NCBI RefSeq assembly: GCF_002498315.1
Contig: NZ_DAGX01000003.1
Coordinates: forward strand, 3,717-46,708
Direction of reading: 5' to 3'
Length of the DNA: 42,992 bases
From: Methanofollis sp. UBA420
GTDB lineage: Archaea; Halobacteriota; Methanomicrobia; Methanomicrobiales; Methanofollaceae
The notes under the pieces were generated by a model. It had not been told where the DNA came from. It ran no database searches and saw nothing but the letters and a program-made list of their open reading frames with translations. Below, one piece after another: positions 37,337 to 42,992 of this stretch. Numbering within the stretch: the stretch's first letter is position 1; every line of letters begins with the position of its first letter. Position numbers and translations under genes: made by a program.

Positions 37337-38617
37337 TTATTCCTCCCCTCCCCTGTACACCCTCGACACCCCCCACCCTACCAGGAGGATGCCGAGGCCG
37401 AGGATGACGATCTCGGCCTCGATCTGGAGAAGAAGAAAGACGGAGAAGAGGATGCCGAGGAGAGGCACAAGGGGCACCCCCCGCACTGCAAGGGGGACCT
37501 GGAAGGGGCGGGGTGTGTCCGGCTCCCTCAGGCGGAGGATGACCACTGTCGCGTTGATCAGGGCGAAGGTGAGGAAGAGGGCGAAGTTCGTCGCGTTCGC
37601 CACATACGCGATCTCGCCGGTGAGGGTGAATGCCGCGGCAATGGCGGCGGCGGCTGCGACCGCCACCCACGGCGTCCCGAAGGCCGGGTGCACCCGTGCA
37701 AGACGGGCCGGCAGGGCGCCGTCGCCGGCCATCCCCCATGCGAGGCGGGAGGTGGCGACGATGAGGAGGAGAGAGGTGTTCGCCGTCGCGCAGAGGGCCA
37801 CAAGGGAGATGATGAAGGCGGCGCTCTCGCCGAGGGCCGCCTCCGCGATCGCGGCAAAAGGTGCGGGCGTGGCCGCAAGACCCTCCCAGCCGAGGACTGA
37901 GACCGCGCTCACCGTCACGAGCATGTACAGCACCACAGCCGCGGCAAGGGCGAGGAGAAGGGCCCGCGGGATCGTCCTTTCCGGCTCCCTCGTCTCCTCG
38001 GCAAGCTTCACCATCTCCTCGAACCCCATGTACGCAAAGAAGACCAGGGCCGAGGCCTGGAATACCCCGGGTAGACCCTTTGGCATCGCGAAATAGTCTA
38101 CAGACCCGAGGTACGGGATGCCGATGACGATCACGAAGACGATCCCCCCGGCCTCGATGAGGGTCATCGCGATCGCAAAGAGGGCCGTCTCCCTGATACC
38201 GTACACGCCGATCGCCGCAAGTCCTGCGATGAGGAGCAGGGCGGCCGGGACGGCCGGTATGCCCGCGAGGCCGGAGATGTATCCACCGAAGCCCAGGGCG
38301 ACCGTCGCCGCGGAGAGGACACCCGAGGCCAGGATCAGCCAGCCGACAAGAAAGGCGGCCGTCCGGCCGAAGGCCCGGCCCACATAGGCGTACTCGGCCG
38401 ACGCCCTCGGAAACATCGAGGAGAGCTCCGCGTAGGCAAGCCCGGTGCATGCCGCCATCACCGCCGAGATGCCGAAGGCGACCCAGACAGCATTCCCGGC
38501 AAGCCCGGCCGCTTCCCCCATCAGGGCATAGATGCCGGCACCGAGGATGATCCCGACCCCCGAGAGGGTGACCTCAGGGAGACCAAGGGCCCGCCTCAGC
38601 CTCCCATCTCTCTCCAT
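37337..38617 (-). CDS. APC superfamily amino acid/polyamine transporter
   Basis: A 426-residue transporter with about 12 helices. The first helix carries Gly-Val-Gly-Ile-Ile-Leu-Gly-Ala-Gly-Ile-Tyr-Ala-Leu (residues 20-32), the unwound substrate-binding motif of the APC family, and Ala-Phe-Met/Phe-Phe-Ala-Tyr-Met-Gly-Phe-Glu near residue 195 is the matching motif in helix 6. It imports or exchanges amino acids. The ATG at 38617 has ggaggga upstream. Its stop lies about 30 bp from the hairpin array. Confidence 0.9.
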   Translation of the reverse strand: MERDGRLRRALGLPEVTLSGVGIILGAGIYALMGEAAGLAGNAVWVAFGISAVMAACTGLAYAELSSMFPRASAEYAYVGRAFGRTAAFLVGWLILASGVLSAATVALGFGGYISGLAGIPAVPAALLLIAGLAAIGVYGIRETALFAIAMTLIEAGGIVFVIVIGIPYLGSVDYFAMPKGLPGVFQASALVFFAYMGFEEMVKLAEETREPERTIPRALLLALAAAVVLYMLVTVSAVSVLGWEGLAATPAPFAAIAEAALGESAAFIISLVALCATANTSLLLIVATSRLAWGMAGDGALPARLARVHPAFGTPWVAVAAAAAIAAAFTLTGEIAYVANATNFALFLTFALINATVVILRLREPDTPRPFQVPLAVRGVPLVPLLGILFSVFLLLQIEAEIVILGLGILLVGWGVSRVYRGGEE

Positions 38618-38691
38618 GCACGTTCTCCCTCCTCCCGGCATAAAAACCCTCATGTCGGCTGGCAGATCCGGGGCCTTTCCCGGTACCCATA

Positions 38692-38700
38692 TCTATATAC
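38692..38700 (+). promoter_or_regulatory. TATA box of rpoL
   Basis: tctatatac lies about 30 bp before the rpoL ATG, so the message is probably leaderless or nearly so. Confidence 0.55.
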
Positions 38701-38725
38701 TCTCCTGCCCACCACCTACACATAC

Positions 38726-39004
38726 ATGGATGTCAAGATCCTTGAGCGTGAAGAGGACAAGGTGCGGATGGTCCTGAAGGGAGAGGGTCACACCTTCATG
38801 AACGCCCTCGTCGAGGAGATCCTCACCGACCTCTCCGTCGACGTGGCACGATACGAAATAAAGTACCAGTTCTCCGACCCCGAACTCCTCGTCACGACCC
38901 GCGGTGGAAAGGATCCCATCGCCGTGATCCTGGAGGCCTGCGCCCGCATGAACGCCCAGTGCGACGAACTCCTCGCCCAGATCCGGGCTCAAAAGACCGC
39001 ATAA
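38726..39004 (+). CDS. rpoL: DNA-directed RNA polymerase subunit L (Rpo11)
   Basis: A 92-residue subunit with the Rpo11/RPB11 signature: Gly-Glu-Gly-His-Thr-Phe-Met-Asn-Ala-Leu near residues 19-28, and Ala-Arg-Tyr-Glu-Ile-Lys-Tyr-Gln-Phe-Ser-Asp-Pro-Glu-Leu near 41-54. It pairs with Rpo3 in the assembly platform of archaeal RNA polymerase. Length is normal. The methyltransferase gene follows after 2 bp. Confidence 0.95.
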   Translation: MDVKILEREEDKVRMVLKGEGHTFMNALVEEILTDLSVDVARYEIKYQFSDPELLVTTRGGKDPIAVILEACARMNAQCDELLAQIRAQKTA

Positions 39005-39006
39005 GC

Positions 39007-39624
39007 ATGAAGAGGGACGCGGCCGGCTTCGACCGGATCGCAACCCGCATCTTTTCTCCTCTCTATCCGGTGATCGCGGAGAGACTCCTTATCTGGTCGG
39101 GAAAAAGAGAGGGGCTCTGTGTCGACCTCGGTACAGGCCCCGGCCTCCTTGCCGTCGCTCTTGCCCGTGCCTCAGAGATGGACGTCCTCGCCTTCGACCT
39201 TTCCGCCGGGATGCTCGGCTTTGCCGGGAAGCACATCAGGGATGCCGACCTTGAAGGTCGGGTCTTTCCTCTTCTTGGCGATGTCCACGCCCTTCCCTTC
39301 AGGGACGGCACCGTCGACCTCTTCGTCTCCCGGGGTTCCATCTTTTTCTGGGAAGATCGCGTCCGGGCCTTTCGGGAGGTGCACCGTACCCTTGCGTCGG
39401 GCGGCGTCGCCTATCTTGGCGGGAGTTTCGGGACACGGGCCCTGCAGGAGGAGATCTTCCAGAAAATGCGGGAGATAAACCCTGACTGGGACCGGGATGT
39501 TGCCCGGCGGAGCGGCCGTGCCGCCCCTGCCTCCCTTCTTCCCGACCTTTCCCGTGCCGGGCTTCATTCAGCCCGGATAAAAGAGGATGAGGCCGGGTTC
39601 TGGGTCGAGATCAGGAAACCCTGA
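39007..39624 (+). CDS. class I SAM-dependent methyltransferase
   Basis: A 205-residue methyltransferase of the Methyltransf_11 type. Motif I is Val-Asp-Leu-Gly-Thr-Gly-Pro-Gly-Leu-Leu (residues 39-48), the acidic residue is in Leu-Ala-Phe-Asp-Leu-Ser, and motif II-like Leu-Gly-Asp-Val-His-Ala-Leu-Pro-Phe-Arg-Asp follows. The substrate is unknown; UbiE-like small-molecule methylation is the usual default. Its stop codon directly abuts the stop of the convergent aIF2 beta gene, with no spacer. Confidence 0.88.
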   Translation: MKRDAAGFDRIATRIFSPLYPVIAERLLIWSGKREGLCVDLGTGPGLLAVALARASEMDVLAFDLSAGMLGFAGKHIRDADLEGRVFPLLGDVHALPFRDGTVDLFVSRGSIFFWEDRVRAFREVHRTLASGGVAYLGGSFGTRALQEEIFQKMREINPDWDRDVARRSGRAAPASLLPDLSRAGLHSARIKEDEAGFWVEIRKP

Positions 39625-40236
39625 TCAGGCCCGCTCGGTGAAGATGATCGATCCCGATATTCTGGTGATCTTGACCTTGACGGTCTGACCCGGGCGGGCG
39701 TTCGAGACATACATGATGTATTTCCCGATCCGTGCCACGCCGTCGCCGCGCCGGGAGATAGACTCGATCCTGACGTCCACGATCGCGCCCTCCTCAAGAC
39801 GGCTGCCCGGCTCCTCTGTCCGTGCCTTGCGCTTCCTCACCGGCCGGTGGCCACCGCAGGCGTCGCACCTCAGGATGAGGATGCGGTCGTCTTTGACAAG
39901 TCTCGTGTCAGGCCGCCCGCACTCGGAACAGATCACATAGTCTTCGACATAGTTCTTGATCGCCGAGGAGATCACCGACTCCTCGAATTTCCCGTTGAAG
40001 ACCGCGCGGCCGCCCTCGATCTTTCCTGCTGTACCAAGCTCGCCGACGAGATATTTCATCAGGTGGTCGGGCTCTCGCCTGATATATCCGGCGATGTCCC
40101 CGAAGTTCTCGATGACGGTGGTCTTGCCCTCCATGTAGACCTTCGCCTCGGGAATATGAAACCGCTCGGCACTCGGGCCGATTTCGGTGATATTGGCGTA
40201 GGCTTTCTTCAGCAACTCTTCATAGGGATCTGCCAT
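39625..40236 (-). CDS. translation initiation factor 2 subunit beta with TRAM domain
   Basis: A 203-residue aIF2 beta. The N-terminal alpha-beta core (residues 1-95, with Ile-Glu-Asn-Phe, His-Leu-Met-Lys-Tyr-Leu and Leu-Gly-Thr-Ala-Gly) is followed by a zinc ribbon with Cys-Ser-Glu-Cys-Gly-Arg and Cys-Asp-Ala-Cys-Gly (about 100-125). A TRAM domain (residues ~142-203: Gly-Ala-Ile-Val-Asp-Val-Arg-Ile, Gly-Asp-Gly-Val-Ala-Arg-Ile, Arg-Pro-Gly-Gln-Thr-Val-Lys-Val) is fused at the end, as in some methanogens and haloarchaea. It helps deliver initiator tRNA. The stop abuts the convergent methyltransferase stop. Confidence 0.92.
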   Translation of the reverse strand: MADPYEELLKKAYANITEIGPSAERFHIPEAKVYMEGKTTVIENFGDIAGYIRREPDHLMKYLVGELGTAGKIEGGRAVFNGKFEESVISSAIKNYVEDYVICSECGRPDTRLVKDDRILILRCDACGGHRPVRKRKARTEEPGSRLEEGAIVDVRIESISRRGDGVARIGKYIMYVSNARPGQTVKVKITRISGSIIFTERA

Positions 40237-40287
40237 GGTGTTATACTATTGCCGGGATCGGTTAAAAGGGATAGCACCTCTGAGATG

Positions 40288-40296
40288 GATATATAG
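40288..40296 (+). promoter_or_regulatory. TATA box of purL
   Basis: gatatatag is centred ~29 bp before the purL ATG and so predicts a leaderless message; no Shine-Dalgarno is visible. Confidence 0.55.
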
Positions 40297-40320
40297 GCCC
40301 CGAAACCCACCTGTGAGTAC

Positions 40321-42393
40321 ATGCTGTCTGCCGATGACCTTGCGTTTATCACCGGAAAACTGGGCAGGGGCCTCACCGATGTGGAGGCCGCCTGTTTCGA
40401 GAACCTCTGGAGCGAGCACTGCTCGTACCGCTCCACCAAGGGGCTGTTAAAGACCCTCCCGACAGAGGGAAAAAATGTCATCCTCGGGCCGGGTGACGAC
40501 GCCGCCATCGTCCGCTTCTCCGACACCTGCGCCCTTGCCGTCGGGATGGAGAGCCACAACCACCCGAGTTATGTGGACCCGTACGACGGCGCCGCCACCG
40601 GCGTCGGCGGGATCGTGCGTGACATCATCTCCATGGGCGCACGGCCCATCGCCCTGATGGACCCCCTGTACTTCGGCGCCCTCTCCGAGGAGAAGACGCG
40701 GTACCTCTTCGAGCACATCGTCGCCGGCATCGGCGACTACGGGAACTGCATCGGCGTGCCCGTGGTGCGGGGCGAGACCGTCTTCGACCCGTCGTACCAG
40801 GGCAACCCCCTCGTGAACGTCGTCTGCGTCGGCGTCGTCCCGCCCGACCGGTTCACCACCGCCAGGGTGAAGGCGCCGGGCAACCGGCTTGTCCTCTTCG
40901 GCTCCTCGACCGGGCGCGACGGGCTTGGCGGAGCATCCTTCGCGTCCCGCGACCTCTCCGAGGGTTCGGAGGCCGAGGACCGGCCGAGCGTCCAGGTCGG
41001 CGACCCCTTCACCGAGAAACTCCTCATCGAAGCGACCTGCGAGATGGCGGAGACCGGGAAAGTCCTTTCCTGCCGCGACCTCGGCGCCGCCGGTCTTGCC
41101 GGGGCCTCGTCCGAGATGGCGAGTTCCTTTGGCGCCCGCCTCCATGCCGACCGCGTCCACCTGCGGGAGACCGGGATGAACCCGGTCGAGATCATGCTCG
41201 CCGAGTCGCAGGAGAGGATGCTCGTCGAGGTTGCCCCTGGCGACGTCGCCCTCATGGGCGCGATCGCCGAGAAGTACGACCTCTCCTGGAGCGAGATCGG
41301 CGAGGTGATCGCGGAGCCCCGGTACATCGTCGAGTTTGAAGGACAGGTCGTCTGCGACCTCCCGGTCGACCTCCTCGTCGGTGGGACGCCGGGCTGTGCC
41401 CTCCCGAAGGCGCCGAAGGCCGCGGGCACCCCGTACGCCGCCCCCGCAGGCGACCTGAAGGATCTCGCCCTTGCGGTGCTCGCCCACCCCGACATCGCCT
41501 CGAAGGCATGGATCTCCGGGCAGTACGACCACGACGTGCAGGTGCGCTCGGTCTCCCTCTCCCATGACGCTGCGGTGGTCCGTCTGGAAGACGCCGCCCT
41601 CGCCCTCTCCTGCGGCTGCAACCCCCGTCAGATCGCCCTCTCCCCGTACGCCGGTGCGGCAAATGCCGTCTATGAGAATGCGGCGAACCTTGCCTGCGTC
41701 GGCGCCGAACCCCTCTGTATCGTCAACTGCCTCAACTTCGCAAGCCCCCTCCACCCGGAGGTCTTCTGGGAGATGGAGCAGGCAGTGCTCGGCCTCGGCG
41801 ACATGGCCCGTACAATGGATGTCCCGGTCGTCGGCGGGAACGTCTCCCTGTACAACGAGTCCGACGAGTACGGGACCGAGATCAAGCCGACCCCGTCCAT
41901 CGGGATGGTCGGCAAGGGCCCGGTCCGCCGGTGGATGCGGCCCTCGGCAGGCGACAGGATCGCTCTTGTCGGGGAGACCGGCCCGCACTTTGGCGGCTCC
42001 ATCCTCGACGCGGTGACCGGATGCGGTGGCGAGGCCCCGGCGATGGCAGACCCGGCCCTTGTCCCGAAGGTCCGCGACCTTGTGGCGGCCGACGCGATCA
42101 CCGGCGCCACCGACCTCTCGAAGGGTGGCCTCTTTGCGGCCCTTGCGAAACTCTGCCCTGACGCAGAGGTGAAACTTGCAGGCGACGCCCTGACCGTCCT
42201 CTTCTCCGAGACCTACGGCCGCTTCCTCGTCACTTTCAGGGACGAGTCCGCCCTTGCCGGCCTCCCGTACCAGGTCATCGGCACCGTCGGCGGCGAAGGC
42301 CTGCGGTTCTCGGCCGGGGCAAAGAGTTTCGCCCTCAGCCCGGAGGAGATCGGGTTCGCCCTCTCCTCGATCACGCGCCAGATGCAGTACTGA
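40321..42393 (+). CDS. purL: phosphoribosylformylglycinamidine synthase subunit PurL
   Basis: A 690-residue PurL, the synthetase subunit converting FGAR to FGAM in purine synthesis together with PurQ and PurS. Recognisable parts are Glu-His-Cys-Ser-Tyr-Arg-Ser-Thr-Lys near residue 32, Gly-Met-Glu-Ser-His-Asn-His-Pro-Ser near 75, Gly-Ala-Ala-Thr-Gly-Val-Gly-Gly-Ile-Val-Arg-Asp-Ile near 89, the Asp-Leu-Gly-Ala-Ala-Gly-Leu near 255 and Ser-Leu-Tyr-Asn-Glu near 513. Two AIRS-type halves make up the protein. Length matches the small PurL type. PurS and PurQ genes are not in the window. It overlaps the convergent flavodoxin by 23 bp. Confidence 0.95.
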   Translation: MLSADDLAFITGKLGRGLTDVEAACFENLWSEHCSYRSTKGLLKTLPTEGKNVILGPGDDAAIVRFSDTCALAVGMESHNHPSYVDPYDGAATGVGGIVRDIISMGARPIALMDPLYFGALSEEKTRYLFEHIVAGIGDYGNCIGVPVVRGETVFDPSYQGNPLVNVVCVGVVPPDRFTTARVKAPGNRLVLFGSSTGRDGLGGASFASRDLSEGSEAEDRPSVQVGDPFTEKLLIEATCEMAETGKVLSCRDLGAAGLAGASSEMASSFGARLHADRVHLRETGMNPVEIMLAESQERMLVEVAPGDVALMGAIAEKYDLSWSEIGEVIAEPRYIVEFEGQVVCDLPVDLLVGGTPGCALPKAPKAAGTPYAAPAGDLKDLALAVLAHPDIASKAWISGQYDHDVQVRSVSLSHDAAVVRLEDAALALSCGCNPRQIALSPYAGAANAVYENAANLACVGAEPLCIVNCLNFASPLHPEVFWEMEQAVLGLGDMARTMDVPVVGGNVSLYNESDEYGTEIKPTPSIGMVGKGPVRRWMRPSAGDRIALVGETGPHFGGSILDAVTGCGGEAPAMADPALVPKVRDLVAADAITGATDLSKGGLFAALAKLCPDAEVKLAGDALTVLFSETYGRFLVTFRDESALAGLPYQVIGTVGGEGLRFSAGAKSFALSPEEIGFALSSITRQMQY

Positions 42394-42853
42394 TCAGGCG
42401 GGCAAGGCCGTCGATCCCCTCCCCTTTTGTGATCTCCCTGTCGGTGATGTGGAAAGTCCCGGCAATAGTCATCCCCCGCTCTTCGATCTGCCGGGCAAGG
42501 ATCGGGAGGGTCTCGCCAGGCGCGCCCCCGCTCGTTGCAAAGGCAACGGCCTTTTTCTCCTCGCAGTTTTTGAGTGCGGCGACAATGGCGTTTGCGGCCG
42601 GGGCCGGCCTGAAGGCCCAGACCGGCGTCCCGACGGCGACGACGTCATAGGCCGCGACGTCGATGGCGGCCGGTTCGATCTCCGCCTTCTCTCCCCTTCT
42701 TGCCTTCGGCGCCCCTTTGAGGTACATCATCACCTTCGAGTACGCCGCGAGGTCCTTCACCTCGACGAGGTCGGCGCCTGTCGCCGCGGCGGCCGCCTCT
42801 GCGACCCTCTTCGTGTTCCCGGTGGCAGAATAGTAGACAATACAGACCTTCAT
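42371..42853 (-). CDS. flavodoxin-like protein
   Basis: A 160-residue flavodoxin-fold protein. The N-terminal Val-Tyr-Tyr-Ser-Ala-Thr-Gly-Asn-Thr-Lys-Arg-Val-Ala (residues 6-18) is the FMN-phosphate loop; Val-Gly-Thr-Pro-Val-Trp-Ala-Phe near 74-81 and Ala-Thr-Ser-Gly-Gly-Ala-Pro-Gly-Glu near 109 bind the flavin ring. It may carry low-potential electrons. The ATG at 42853 is chosen because the longer frame upstream is unlike the family. It converges on purL with a 23-bp overlap. Confidence 0.9.
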   Translation of the reverse strand: MKVCIVYYSATGNTKRVAEAAAAATGADLVEVKDLAAYSKVMMYLKGAPKARRGEKAEIEPAAIDVAAYDVVAVGTPVWAFRPAPAANAIVAALKNCEEKKAVAFATSGGAPGETLPILARQIEERGMTIAGTFHITDREITKGEGIDGLARLISTASGA

Positions 42854-42948
42854 GGAGGAGTGGTCGCCGGGATCTGATATCTTCTTTGCGACAGGAAAAA
42901 AGAGAGAGGGAATTGGCTCTGTAGAAATCCTATTCTGGAGTGTCTCCT

Positions 42949-42970
42949 CCGGGGGGCTGCCGCCCCCCGG
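42949..42970. repeat. very GC-rich palindrome at the right edge
   Basis: Arms ccggggggc and gccccccgg around a 4-nt loop (tgcc) make a 9-bp stem. It is followed by tccccctgcc. The type of c/g-rich tract recurs near the other repeat clusters. It lies upstream of the flavodoxin gene, so it may be an operator, a terminator for a gene outside the window, or a repeat unit. Confidence 0.5.
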
Positions 42971-42992
42971 TCCCCCTGCCATTAGGATAGGG

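Overview
The window reads as chromosomal DNA of a high-GC methanogenic archaeon of the order Methanomicrobiales (Methanofollis/Methanoculleus-like; this rank is my inference from gene content and base composition). Archaeal markers include an archaeal SRP RNA, aEF-1 beta, RNA polymerase subunit L, an aIF2 beta with a TRAM tail, type II methionine aminopeptidase, an archaeal-type pilin, a probable MfnE-type kinase of methanofuran synthesis, TATA-box promoters about 25-30 bp before starts, and tRNA genes without encoded CCA. I see no insertion sequence, prophage, CRISPR array or rRNA operon.

Layout. 1-4.8 kb: repeat-rich left edge, pilin plus DUF5658 pair, TM2-like protein, a DrrAB-type ABC exporter, a TMEM175 fragment and a nuclease-fold protein. 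4.8-7.6 kb: cupin, archaeal ATPase, then sensor module A (membrane sensor with a histidine-less DHp-like tail plus a RecA/KaiC-like protein with a degenerate P-loop). 7.8-12 kb: SLC13 carrier, OB-fold protein, winged-helix regulator, membrane-anchored phospholipase D-like protein. 12-14.3 kb: housekeeping (MfnE-like kinase, zinc ribbon, aEF-1 beta, malate dehydrogenase, SRP RNA). 14.3-24 kb: methyltransferase and an accessory stretch of small envelope proteins (lipoproteins, DUF1269-like, HdeD, AI-2E family) around a large sulfatase; a broken relic that resembles the matching sulfatase-maturating radical-SAM enzyme lies about 2 kb away. 24-26.8 kb: sensor module B, a paralogue of module A, divergent from a DMT transporter. 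27-31.1 kb: two tRNAs flank a compact operon of DUF5320, two NifX-like proteins, two MinD-type ATPases with ferredoxin inserts, and a DUF134 regulator. 31.2-32.5 kb: small regulators in a gene-poor stretch. 32.6-36.7 kb: two M24 peptidases, an AAA ATPase and a metallo-beta-lactamase-fold protein. 36.7-37.3 kb: non-coding array of miniature hairpins. 37.3-42.9 kb: APC transporter, rpoL, methyltransferase, aIF2 beta, purL, flavodoxin.

The strongest candidate for an undescribed system is the duplicated two-gene sensor module (6390-7526 and 24052-25785). Both copies keep the same gene order and the same 82-residue C-terminal helical domain, in which the phospho-accepting histidine position is leucine and no kinase ATPase domain follows; both are coupled to a RecA-like partner without a normal Walker A motif. 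Second are the combinatorial hairpin array at 36.85-37.31 kb, with relatives at the left edge, and the sulfatase/relic-maturase pair.
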